DNA from: Bacillota bacterium
GTDB taxonomy: Bacteria; Bacillota; Clostridia; Christensenellales; CAG-138
Length of the DNA stretch: 17,105 nt
Direction of reading: 5' to 3'
Assembly (NCBI GenBank): GCA_023393045.1
Contig: JAEWMV010000101.1
Span: forward strand, 1 to 17,105
Notes under the pieces: generated by a model
What the model was told of the DNA's origin: nothing
The model's database searches: none
Seen by the model: only the letters and a program-made list of their open reading frames with translations
Made by a program: the position numbers and the translations under genes
In this document: positions 7,507 through 14,491 of the stretch, piece after piece
Numbering within the stretch: the stretch's first letter is position 1
Layout of the letters: each line of letters starts with the position of its first letter

Positions 7507-8355
7507 ATGGACGTGAATCTATTGAGATTTGGTTATCAAGGTAACGGATGCGGCAACCAGAACAACCGCAATTTTTCGCAGAACGATGCCTTCGTCGGCG
7601 GAGGCGGCTTCCCGCCCGGCGGCATCTGCTGCCCGCCCGGCCCTCCGGGCCCCAGGGGCTGCCCCGGCCCTCAGGGTTGCCCCGGCCCTCAGGGTCCCAC
7701 CGGCCCTCAGGGTCCGCAGGGTCCTCAGGGTCCCACCGGCCCGCAAGGCCCTCAGGGCGCGCAAGGCCCCTTCGGCCCGCAAGGCCCGCAGGGTCCCCAG
7801 GGTGCGCAAGGCCCGCAAGGTCCTCAGGGACCGCAGGGCGCACAGGGTCCCATCGGGCCTACGGGTCCCACGGGAGCAACGGGGGCTACCGGCGTAGGCG
7901 CAACCGGGCCGACCGGCCCCACGGGCGCGACGGGCGCGACGGGCCCCACCGGGCCGACCGGCGCTACCGGCGTAGGTGCGACCGGACCGACAGGTCCCAC
8001 CGGCGCGACGGGGGCGACGGGTCCCACCGGACCGACCGGCGCTACCGGCGTCGGTGCGACCGGGCCGACCGGCCCCACGGGCGCCACAGGAGCAACGGGT
8101 CCGACAGGACCTACCGGCGCTACCGGTGTCGGCGCGACCGGACCGACAGGTCCCACCGGACCGACGGGCGCGACTGGGGCGACGGGTCCCACCGGGCCGA
8201 CCGGCGCTACCGGGCCTACCGGTGCAACCGGACCCACGGGTCCCACCGGACCGACAGGCGCAGATGGCGCAATTGGGCCTACCGGGCCCACGGGCGCATG
8301 CGTTTATACACAACCGCGACAGCAAAAATTTAACAAATTCTTTTTCTCAAGATAA
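7507..8355 (+). CDS. Collagen-like GXT-repeat protein, possibly spore-surface or cell-surface
   Basis: The protein has a short Asn/Gly-rich head (GYQGNGCGNQNNRNFSQN), a proline/cysteine junction (GGICCPPGPPGPRGCPGPQGC), then a GPQ-rich and a GPT/GAT-rich Gly-X-Y domain of roughly 200 residues. It ends after a short tail (CVYTQPRQQKFNKFFFSR). The triplets imply a triple helix, as in BclA-type exosporium filaments, and the abundant Thr could carry sugars. There is no signal peptide or LPXTG anchor. The C-terminal globular trimerisation domain usual in BclA is absent, so the protein may be truncated. The start is uncertain: ATG 7507 is nearest to the conserved-looking part, but no good ribosome site precedes it or the longer in-frame starts at 7441 and 7369. 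Surface location is inferred from the family only. Confidence 0.75.
   Translation: MDVNLLRFGYQGNGCGNQNNRNFSQNDAFVGGGGFPPGGICCPPGPPGPRGCPGPQGCPGPQGPTGPQGPQGPQGPTGPQGPQGAQGPFGPQGPQGPQGAQGPQGPQGPQGAQGPIGPTGPTGATGATGVGATGPTGPTGATGATGPTGPTGATGVGATGPTGPTGATGATGPTGPTGATGVGATGPTGPTGATGATGPTGPTGATGVGATGPTGPTGPTGATGATGPTGPTGATGPTGATGPTGPTGPTGADGAIGPTGPTGACVYTQPRQQKFNKFFFSR
7891..8211 (+). repeat. 78-bp tandem repeat in the collagen-like gene (three full copies plus a fourth with a 9-bp insertion)
   Basis: Units begin at 7891, 7969, 8047 and 8125, each opening with the codons for Gly-Val-Gly. Every 78-bp unit encodes 26 residues: a Gly-Val pair and eight Gly-X-Thr triplets. The fourth unit (8125-8211) has one extra Gly-Pro-Thr triplet. 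Copies differ mostly at third codon positions, so the protein sequence of the first three is identical while the DNA has drifted. Confidence 0.9.
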
Positions 8356-8413
8356 TGCGGCACTTACTCCTGCTTGCCGGGCATCCTTTACGCCCAGGCG
8401 GGTCGAAAGGTTA

Positions 8414-8442
8414 TTGACAAGGCGAGGCTGAATATATATTAT
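8414..8442 (+). promoter_or_regulatory. Strong sigma-A promoter of the fatty-acid synthesis operon
   Basis: A perfect TTGACA -35 box (8414-8419), a 17-bp spacer and TATTAT -10 box (8437-8442, five of six consensus bases) predict a start of transcription near 8449. That is about 35 nt upstream of the MarR-family start codon. It is the best promoter match in the window and fits a high-demand biosynthetic operon. Confidence 0.85.
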
Positions 8443-8463
8443 TAGTTAGTCAATCTAATTAAT
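8441..8463. promoter_or_regulatory. Probable operator for the MarR/FabT-like repressor
   Basis: An inverted repeat with 9-bp arms, ATTAGTTAG and CTAATTAAT (8 of 9 positions symmetrical), separated by TCAAT. It overlaps the last two bases of the -10 box and covers the predicted transcription start, so a bound dimer would block RNA polymerase. Size and symmetry fit a MarR-family site. Its place directly before the MarR-family gene suggests autoregulation together with control of the whole fab operon. The sequence is not identical to the streptococcal FabT box, so the link to this protein is inferred. Confidence 0.65.
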
Positions 8464-8483
8464 TGGAAAGGGCAATCGGACAT

Positions 8484-8936
8484 ATGAACGCATTTGAGGA
8501 GAGTTTAAACGGCCTGCTGGTCGACACGTTCAACTATATCCTCAAGTTCGAGGAAAAATCCCTGCGGTCGATCTCGGATACGCCGGTTACGGTCACGGAG
8601 GCGCATATACTCGAGGCCATAGGCAAAAACGGCGGCAGCGCCTCCATAAGCGAGATTTCGGCGCTGCAGAAGGTCACCCTTCCCACCGCAACGGTTGCAG
8701 TAAAAAAGCTGGAAAAAAAGGGCTTCATCGAAAAGGCCCCTTGCACACAGGACGGCAGACGCGCCATCGTGAGCCTGACGCAGCTGGGCAAAAAGCTCGA
8801 CATGGCGCATGGCATATTCCACCACAAGATGATCAAGGACATCACCCGCAGGCTTACGGATAGCGAAAAGGACGTGCTGCTCTGCGCCGTGCGCAAGCTT
8901 TCGGATTTCTTCAGGGAAAAGGTTGAGGCGAACTAA
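8484..8936 (+). CDS. fabT: MarR-family transcriptional repressor of fatty-acid synthesis (FabT-like)
   Basis: A 150-residue winged-helix protein. The core has TEAHILEAIGKNGGSASISEISALQ, the recognition-helix region LPTATVAVKKLEKKGFIEK and a basic wing DGRRAIVSLTQLG, flanked by helices for dimerisation. As the first gene of a FAS II operon it occupies the place of FabT in streptococci, where binding is strengthened by acyl-ACP. The same role is inferred here from position and family, not from residues that define ligand binding. I chose ATG 8484; an in-frame TTG at 8463 would sit at the edge of the operator and about 14 nt from the predicted transcript start. AAAGGG (about 11 nt upstream) is a modest ribosome site. 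The stop codon abuts the fabH start (TAAATG). Confidence 0.88.
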   Translation: MNAFEESLNGLLVDTFNYILKFEEKSLRSISDTPVTVTEAHILEAIGKNGGSASISEISALQKVTLPTATVAVKKLEKKGFIEKAPCTQDGRRAIVSLTQLGKKLDMAHGIFHHKMIKDITRRLTDSEKDVLLCAVRKLSDFFREKVEAN

Positions 8937-9893
8937 ATGGGTTTAAAGATAATCGGCACCGGCCGCGGCCTGCCGCAGCGCGAGGTGACCAACCAGGCGC
9001 TGCTGCAGTTTGTGGATACCTCCGACGAGTGGATAATCACCCGCACAGGCATACGGAGCCGGCGCGTGTGCACGGGCGAGACGCTTACGGACCTATCGGC
9101 CCAGGCTGCGGGGAACGCGCTTGAAAAGGCGGGCGCGGATATCCGGGATATCGGTCTTATCCTCTGCTCCACCATTGGCGGCGACTACGTCACCCCCTCC
9201 CTCGCCTGCACCGTATCCGAGCGGCTGGGCGCCTGCTGTCCCGCGTTCGACCTCAACGCCGCCTGCTCGGGTTTTCTGTACGCGCTGGAGACCGCGGACG
9301 CCTTCCTGGCTGCCGGCAAGGCGGAAAAAATACTCATCGTGTGCGCCGAGCGGATGTCGCGGCATGTGGACTGGGCGGACAGGGCGACCTGCGTGCTCTT
9401 CGGCGACGGCGCGGGCGCGTGCGTGGTCACCGAAGGAAATGCGCTCAGGTACCTGCACCTTACCGCCTCGGGCAACAGCAAAATGCTCTGCCTCCCTTCC
9501 GGCACGGGCAACAGCCCGTTTATAGCGGAAAAGCGGGCGCCGGGATCCCTGCACATGGACGGGCAGGAGGTGTTCAAGTTCGCGGTGGGCATGGCGGAGA
9601 AGGAGCTGGCGCGCGCGCTGGACGCGCTGGGGCTTGAGGCGGAGCAAATCGACCATTTTCTCATCCATCAGGCAAACAAGCGCATCATAGACGCCATCCG
9701 TGTGCGCGTGGGGCAGCCGGAGGAAAAATTTCCGCAGAACATCAACCGCTACGGCAACATGTCCTCGGCCACAATACCCGTGCTGTTGGACGAGTGCCTG
9801 GAGGCGGGCAGAATCAAGCAAGGCGACGCGCTCTATATGACCGCATTCGGCGCGGGGCTCACCACGGGCGCCTGCATTCTGGTCTGGGAGTAA
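8937..9893 (+). CDS. fabH: Beta-ketoacyl-ACP synthase III
   Basis: FabH condenses an acyl-CoA primer with malonyl-ACP to begin each fatty-acid chain. The protein has 318 residues, the usual length. The Cys-His-Asn triad is intact: Cys110 in NAACSGFLYAL, His244 in LIHQANKR and Asn274 in NRYGNMSSATIP. GDGAGA and the C-terminal TTGACILVW fit the thiolase fold. Primer choice (acetyl versus branched) cannot be read safely from this sequence. The ATG directly follows the repressor stop codon, and a GAGG lies about 10 nt upstream within the preceding gene, so translational coupling is likely. Confidence 0.96.
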   Translation: MGLKIIGTGRGLPQREVTNQALLQFVDTSDEWIITRTGIRSRRVCTGETLTDLSAQAAGNALEKAGADIRDIGLILCSTIGGDYVTPSLACTVSERLGACCPAFDLNAACSGFLYALETADAFLAAGKAEKILIVCAERMSRHVDWADRATCVLFGDGAGACVVTEGNALRYLHLTASGNSKMLCLPSGTGNSPFIAEKRAPGSLHMDGQEVFKFAVGMAEKELARALDALGLEAEQIDHFLIHQANKRIIDAIRVRVGQPEEKFPQNINRYGNMSSATIPVLLDECLEAGRIKQGDALYMTAFGAGLTTGACILVWE

Positions 9894-9944
9894 GCTTGCT
9901 TCATATAACCGCATTTATATTTTATCAATTTGGAGGAAATCATC

Positions 9945-10160
9945 ATGTTGGAAAAGATCATCAAGGTACTCAGGGAGTATAAGCAGGACGAAAGCCTCGA
10001 GGTCACCGAGGCAAGCACGTTCGACGAGCTTGGGTTCGACTCGCTGGACACCGTGGAGCTGGTGATGAACATCGAGGAGGAATTCGGCGTAAGCATCGAG
10101 CTCGAAGAGGGCATCAAGAGCGTGGGGGATTTGCTTGGCGTCATCCAAGCCCAGCTTTGA
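9945..10160 (+). CDS. acpP: Acyl carrier protein
   Basis: The 71-residue acidic four-helix carrier that holds the growing acyl chain on 4'-phosphopantetheine. The attachment serine is Ser33 in the motif ELGFDSLDTVELVM. It is slightly shorter than the usual 75-80 residues. The start is ATG at 9945, 8 nt after GGAGG; the in-frame TTG at 9930 overlaps the ribosome site and is unlikely. It is preceded by a 51-bp AT-rich gap, one of only two sizeable gaps in the operon. The strong ribosome site fits the high ACP level that cells need. Confidence 0.95.
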   Translation: MLEKIIKVLREYKQDESLEVTEASTFDELGFDSLDTVELVMNIEEEFGVSIELEEGIKSVGDLLGVIQAQL

Positions 10161-10169
10161 GGTGGAGGC

Positions 10170-11117
10170 ATGATTACATCTGCGCTTTGCGCACTGCTTA
10201 ACATCAAATACCCCATATTTCAGGGCGGCATGGCCTGGGTTGCCGACGCCGCGCTGGCCTCTGCCGTGTCCAACGCCGGCGGTTTGGGCATCATCGCCGC
10301 GGGCAACGCGCCCGCCGACTATGTGCGCGGTGAAATCCACAAGGCCAGGACGCTTACCTCCCGCCCCTTCGGCGTCAACATCATGCTGATGAGCCCTTTC
10401 GCCGGGGACATCGCGCGCATGGTGGCCGAGGAGCAGGTCGCCGTGGTCACGACCGGCGCGGGCAACCCTTCCAAACATATAGGCCTATGGAAGGACGCAG
10501 GCATTCGGGTCATACCCGTGGTGCCCTCCACCGGCATAGCCAAGCTGGTGGCGCGCGCGGGCGCTTGCGCCGTAATCGCCGAAGGCTGCGAGAGCGGCGG
10601 TCACATAGGCGAGCTCACCACCATGGCGCTAGTACCGCAGGTGGTGGACAGCGTCGCCGTACCCGTTATCGCCGCGGGCGGCATAGCGGACGGGCGGGGC
10701 ATCGCCGCGGCATTCATGCTGGGCGCGGTGGGCGTGCAGTGCGGTACGCGGTTTCTGGCCGCCAGGGAGTGCAACATACACCGGAACTACAAGGATAAAA
10801 TTCTTAAAGCCAAGGATATCGATACCATCGCCACAGGCAAACGCCTGGGGCACCCCGTACGTTCGCTCAAGAGCGCCTTCTCCCGTGAGTTCTTCGCCAG
10901 GGAGTATGACAGCACCGTGACCAACGAGGATCTGGAGGCCCTGGGCAGCGGCGCGCTGCGCCTCGCGGCTGTGGAGGGCGATGAAAAGCGCGGCTGCTTT
11001 ATGGCAGGCCAGGTCGCGGGCATGGTCAGCCGCGAGCAGACCGCAAAAGAGATGATAGCGGAGATGTTCCAAGAGGCGGAGCAGCTCCTGAGCGGAGCCG
11101 CGGCATGGGTAAAATAG
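10170..11117 (+). CDS. fabK: FMN-dependent enoyl-ACP reductase II
   Basis: FabK performs the last step of each elongation cycle, reducing trans-2-enoyl-ACP with NAD(P)H through bound FMN. It is a TIM-barrel protein of the nitronate monooxygenase superfamily, with 315 residues as expected. Characteristic stretches are YPIFQGGMAWV, NAGGLGIIAAG, the catalytic-site motif AEGCESGGHIGELTT with His145, VPVIAAGGIADGRG, GAVGVQCGTRF and the conserved MAGQVAGMVS. The position between acpP and fabD is the same as in Streptococcus pneumoniae, which separates it from stand-alone nitronate monooxygenases. FabK enzymes are not inhibited by triclosan. The ATG follows GAGGTGGAGG, and the 3' end overlaps fabD by 13 nt. 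Confidence 0.95.
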   Translation: MITSALCALLNIKYPIFQGGMAWVADAALASAVSNAGGLGIIAAGNAPADYVRGEIHKARTLTSRPFGVNIMLMSPFAGDIARMVAEEQVAVVTTGAGNPSKHIGLWKDAGIRVIPVVPSTGIAKLVARAGACAVIAEGCESGGHIGELTTMALVPQVVDSVAVPVIAAGGIADGRGIAAAFMLGAVGVQCGTRFLAARECNIHRNYKDKILKAKDIDTIATGKRLGHPVRSLKSAFSREFFAREYDSTVTNEDLEALGSGALRLAAVEGDEKRGCFMAGQVAGMVSREQTAKEMIAEMFQEAEQLLSGAAAWVK

Positions 11118-12016
11118 CTTTCGTATTCCCCGGCCAGGGTGCGCAGTACGTCGGCATGGGCAAGGAGTTGTACGCCGCCTCCCCCGCCGCGCGCGCGGTA
11201 TTCGACGCTGCGGGCGACGCCGTCAGGCGACTGTGCTTTGAGGGGCCGGCTGAGGCGCTCAACGAGACCCTCAACACCCAGCCCTGCCTTTTTGCGACGG
11301 ACCTTGCCGCCGCGTATGCCTTAAACGAAGCCGGCATATACGCCGAGGGCGTTGCCGGGTTTTCGCTCGGCGAAATTCCCGCGCTGGCCTACTGCGGCCT
11401 GCTTTCCCCGCAGGACGCTTTGGCGCTGGTGCGGTTGCGGGCGGCGGCTATGCGGGCCTGCGCGCAGGAAAACCCCGGCGCCATGTTGGCCGTGCTTAAG
11501 CTCCCGGCACAAGAGGTTGAAGCGGCCTGCGACGGGCTTGACAACGCCTACCCCGTCAACTACAACGCGCCGGGGCAGACGGTGGTCGCCTGCGCGCAAA
11601 GCACGGCGGAAACGCTGCTTGCCCGTATAAGCGAGCTTGGCGGCAAGGCGCTTAAACTCGCCGTAAGCGGCGCATTCCACTCTCCGCTCATGCAGGGCGC
11701 GGAGCGGGCGCTTGCCGACTTCGTATCCACGCTCAGCTTCGGCGAAATGCGGCTGCCGCTCTACGCGAACGTCACCGGCGGGGTCTACGCCAACCCCAAA
11801 ACGCTGATTCCCAGGCAGGTCGCAAGCCCGGTGCTGTGGCAAAGGACCATAGAGAATATGACCCGGGACGGCTTTGACCGCTTTATCGAGGCGGGGCCGG
11901 GCAAGGTGCTCTCGGGGCTCATCAAAAAGATCAACCCAAACGCAGCCGTGTACAATGTGGGCGATCTCGCGTCGCTTGAACGCACGGCACTGGAGGTAAA
12001 AGGTGCCGGAGCATAA
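11105..12016 (+). CDS. fabD: Malonyl-CoA:ACP transacylase
   Basis: FabD moves the malonyl group from CoA to ACP. The 303-residue protein has the FPGQGAQYVGMG loop near the N terminus, the nucleophile elbow GFSLGE with Ser87, and the catalytic histidine in VSGAFHSPLM. The C-terminal EAGPGKVLSGLIKK is typical. The residue before the serine is Phe, where many family members have His (GHSLGE); Firmicute enzymes vary here, so activity is still expected. It begins inside the last codons of fabK and ends 14 nt inside fabG, which points to coupled translation. Confidence 0.96.
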   Translation: MGKIAFVFPGQGAQYVGMGKELYAASPAARAVFDAAGDAVRRLCFEGPAEALNETLNTQPCLFATDLAAAYALNEAGIYAEGVAGFSLGEIPALAYCGLLSPQDALALVRLRAAAMRACAQENPGAMLAVLKLPAQEVEAACDGLDNAYPVNYNAPGQTVVACAQSTAETLLARISELGGKALKLAVSGAFHSPLMQGAERALADFVSTLSFGEMRLPLYANVTGGVYANPKTLIPRQVASPVLWQRTIENMTRDGFDRFIEAGPGKVLSGLIKKINPNAAVYNVGDLASLERTALEVKGAGA

Positions 12017-12755
12017 TTTACAAGGCAAAACCGCCATCATAACCGGCGGTTCGCGCGGCATAGGCAGGGCTATTGCGCAAAAGCTGGCCTCTTGCGGCGC
12101 GGACATCGCCATCATCTACTCCGGCAGCCGGGACGCGGCACAGGCTGTCTGCGCAGAGGTTTCGATCTGCAGCGTAAAGGCGCTCGCCTACCGGTGCGAC
12201 GCGGGGGACTACCAAGCGGTACGGGATGTCTGCACACAAATTATTGCGGACTTCGGCAGGGCGGACATACTCGTCAACAACGCCGGCGTCACCCGCGATG
12301 GCCTCTTGCTTCGTATGTCCGAAGAGGACTTTGACCGCGTGCTGGGCGTAAACCTCAAGGGCGCGTTCAACTTCACAAAGCACCTCGCGCGGCACCTGAT
12401 GAAATCGCCCGCGGGGCGCATCGTCAACATCGCCTCCATAGCAGGGCTTATGGGCAACGCCGGCCAGGCCAACTACGCCGCCTCCAAGGCCGGCCTCATT
12501 GGCTTCACCAAGACCGTCGCGAAGGAGCTTGCGCCGCGCGGGATCACCTGCAACGCTATCGCGCCCGGCTTTATCGACACGGATATGACCGAAGCCATGA
12601 ACGCCGAGGCCGCCGGGCGCCTGAAAGCGCTCATCCCCCTGGGGCGTTCGGGTAAGGCGGACGAGGTTGCAGAGCTTGCGGCGTTCCTGTGTTCAGAGGG
12701 GGCTGCGTACATCACAGGCGAAGTCATTCGCATAGACGGCGGCATGGCGATGTAG
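12003..12755 (+). CDS. fabG: 3-oxoacyl-ACP reductase
   Basis: FabG uses NADPH to reduce beta-ketoacyl-ACP to 3-hydroxyacyl-ACP. It is a classical short-chain dehydrogenase of 250 residues with TGGSRGIG (14-21) for cofactor binding, VNNAGVTRDGL, the catalytic Ser145, and YAASK giving Tyr158 and Lys162. IAPGFIDTDMT follows. The start is a GTG at 12003, 7 nt after GGAGG, overlapping the fabD end by 14 nt. A 56-bp gap to fabF follows. Confidence 0.96.
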   Translation: MPEHNLQGKTAIITGGSRGIGRAIAQKLASCGADIAIIYSGSRDAAQAVCAEVSICSVKALAYRCDAGDYQAVRDVCTQIIADFGRADILVNNAGVTRDGLLLRMSEEDFDRVLGVNLKGAFNFTKHLARHLMKSPAGRIVNIASIAGLMGNAGQANYAASKAGLIGFTKTVAKELAPRGITCNAIAPGFIDTDMTEAMNAEAAGRLKALIPLGRSGKADEVAELAAFLCSEGAAYITGEVIRIDGGMAM

Positions 12756-12811
12756 CCAGCCGCAGTATTTATGGCATTATTTATACTTTTTGAAGCAGGA
12801 GAACAGATACT

Positions 12812-14050
12812 ATGAAACGGGTCGTCATAACGGGCTTAGGCTGTATCACGCCTGTGGGCAACGATGTTCCCGCCTTCTGGGATAGCCTCACACACGGCAG
12901 GCACGGCTTTGCGCCCATCACGAAGTTCGACGCCGGCGATATGAAGATCTCCCTGGCGGCCGAGGTCAAGGGCTTTGACCCCACGGCATATATGGAGAAG
13001 AACGAGGCGCGCAGGATGGATTTATACGCCCAGTACGCAATGGCCGCCGCGGCGCAGGCAGTAGCCGAAAGCGGTATATTGGGTACGGTTTCACCCCAAA
13101 GGCTGGGCGTGTACATCGGTTCCGGCATAGGCGGCATGAACACATTTGTGGAGGAAACCGCCAAGCTCCTCACAAAGGGCGCGGGCAGGATATCCCCTTT
13201 CTTCATACCCATGATGATAGGCAACATGGCGTCCGCGCTGGTCGCCATGCGCTACGGCGCGTGCGGGCCTAACCTGCCCGTGGTCACCGCCTGCGCCACA
13301 TCTACGCACACCATAGGCGAAGCGTTTCGGGCAATCAAGCACGGCTACGCGGACGCCATAATCACAGGCGGGGCGGAGGCTACCGTATGCCCGCTCGCGG
13401 TGGGCGGCTTCGCGAACATGCTGGCGCTTTCTCCCACGTCCGATCCGGACAGCTGCTCCATCCCCTTCGACCGCCGCAGGAACGGCTTCGTGATGGGCGA
13501 GGGCGCGGGCGTAATCGTGCTGGAAGAATACGAGCACGCCAAGGCGCGGGGCGCGCACACCTACTGCGAAATCGCAGGCTACGGCAACACCTGCGACGCC
13601 TACCACATGACCGCCCCCCATCCCGGGGCTGAGGGCGGCGCGAATATGATAACCGCGGCGCTTGCCGAGGCGGGCGTTACGGGCGACGAGCGGCTCTATT
13701 GCAACCTGCACGGCACCTCCACCCCGCTCAACGACAAGGCCGAAACGCTGGCGCTCAAGCGGGTGTTCGGCGAGCTTGCGTATAAGATTCCCGTCAGCTC
13801 AACCAAATCGATGACGGGGCACATGCTGGGCGCGGCGGGCGGCGTGGAGGCCATCGCCTCCATAAAGGCGCTGGAGACCGGCATACTGCCCCCCACCGTA
13901 GGCTACCGCGAGCCTGACCCGGAGTGCGATCTGGACTACGTACCCAACACCGCGAGGGAATGGCGCATAGACAAGGCGCTCTCCATATCGCTGGGCTTTG
14001 GCGGTCACAACGCGGGCGTACTCTTCAGAAGAATTGAGGAAACGCTATGA
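12812..14050 (+). CDS. fabF: Beta-ketoacyl-ACP synthase II
   Basis: FabF carries out the elongating condensations with malonyl-ACP. The 412-residue protein has the Cys-His-His triad: Cys161 in VVTACATSTH, His300 in NLHGTSTPLND and His337 in STKSMTGHMLGAAGG. GFVMGEGAGVIVLEE and SLGFGGHNAG are also family signatures. Two motif residues differ from the commonest forms (ACATS rather than ACATG or ACASG, NLHGTST rather than NAHGTST), but the catalytic residues are unaffected. The ribosome site AGGAG (12797-12801) is 10 nt upstream. The stop overlaps the accB start in ATGA. Confidence 0.96.
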   Translation: MKRVVITGLGCITPVGNDVPAFWDSLTHGRHGFAPITKFDAGDMKISLAAEVKGFDPTAYMEKNEARRMDLYAQYAMAAAAQAVAESGILGTVSPQRLGVYIGSGIGGMNTFVEETAKLLTKGAGRISPFFIPMMIGNMASALVAMRYGACGPNLPVVTACATSTHTIGEAFRAIKHGYADAIITGGAEATVCPLAVGGFANMLALSPTSDPDSCSIPFDRRRNGFVMGEGAGVIVLEEYEHAKARGAHTYCEIAGYGNTCDAYHMTAPHPGAEGGANMITAALAEAGVTGDERLYCNLHGTSTPLNDKAETLALKRVFGELAYKIPVSSTKSMTGHMLGAAGGVEAIASIKALETGILPPTVGYREPDPECDLDYVPNTAREWRIDKALSISLGFGGHNAGVLFRRIEETL

Positions 14051-14481
14051 ACATCGAAAACGTGCGGGCGCTCGCCCGTATCCTTCAGCAATACGGCCTC
14101 TCCTCCATGGAGGTCTCGGAGGGCGGCACAAAAATCAGGCTGGAGGCGGCGCAGTGCGCGGCCTTGCCCCCCGCTTCGGCCGGCACACCGGACGGCGCGG
14201 ACGCGGCGCCGGCGCTCCAGGACGAAAATACCGTCAACTTCAACAGCCTCATAGAGGTCAGGTCCCCTATGGTGGGCGTGTTCTACTCCTCATCCTCCCC
14301 CGAGAGCCCGCCCTTTGTCGCCATTGGCAACAAGGTTAAAAGGGGCGATACACTGTGCATCATCGAGTCCATGAAGCTCATGAACGAGATCACCGCCGAG
14401 CAGGACGGGGAGATTGTGGATATCTGCATGCGAAACGGCGAAATTGCCGAGTTCGGGCAGGTGCTCTTCAAGATGTTTTGA
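14047..14481 (+). CDS. accB: Acetyl-CoA carboxylase biotin carboxyl carrier protein
   Basis: AccB carries CO2 on biotin between the carboxylase and carboxyltransferase parts of acetyl-CoA carboxylase. The 144-residue protein has an N-terminal helical region (MNIENVRALARILQQYGLSSMEV), an Ala/Pro-rich flexible linker (about residues 35-62) and a biotinyl domain with ESMKLMNE, where Lys110 is the biotin site. VRSPMVGVFYSSSSPESPPFV is the usual start of that domain, including the thumb seen in acetyl-CoA carboxylase carriers. It overlaps fabF by 4 nt (ATGA) and its stop TGA is part of the ribosome site of fabZ. Confidence 0.96.
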   Translation: MNIENVRALARILQQYGLSSMEVSEGGTKIRLEAAQCAALPPASAGTPDGADAAPALQDENTVNFNSLIEVRSPMVGVFYSSSSPESPPFVAIGNKVKRGDTLCIIESMKLMNEITAEQDGEIVDICMRNGEIAEFGQVLFKMF

Positions 14482-14491
14482 GGTAATTGTT

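Noticed and set aside
7891..8211. Tandem repeats as a CRISPR array
   Set aside because: The 78-bp units are directly adjacent coding repeats with no unique spacers and no cas genes nearby.
7824..8291. Minus-strand frame encoding Gly-Pro-Val/Ala-Pro-Val repeats
   Set aside because: It is the reverse complement of the Gly-X-Thr repeat, which happens to lack stops; no start context.
8375..8403. Possible terminator hairpin (GCCGGGC / GCCCAGGC) after the collagen-like gene
   Set aside because: The stem has a bulge and is followed by GGGTCGAAAGG with no T-run, so it does not look like an intrinsic terminator.
8463..8483. TTG start for the MarR-family gene
   Set aside because: It would overlap the operator edge and lie about 14 nt from the predicted transcription start, leaving no room for a ribosome site; ATG 8484 is better.
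9910..9944. Second FabT-type site before acpP
   Set aside because: TATCAATTT resembles half of a streptococcal FabT box, but the matching opposite half is missing.
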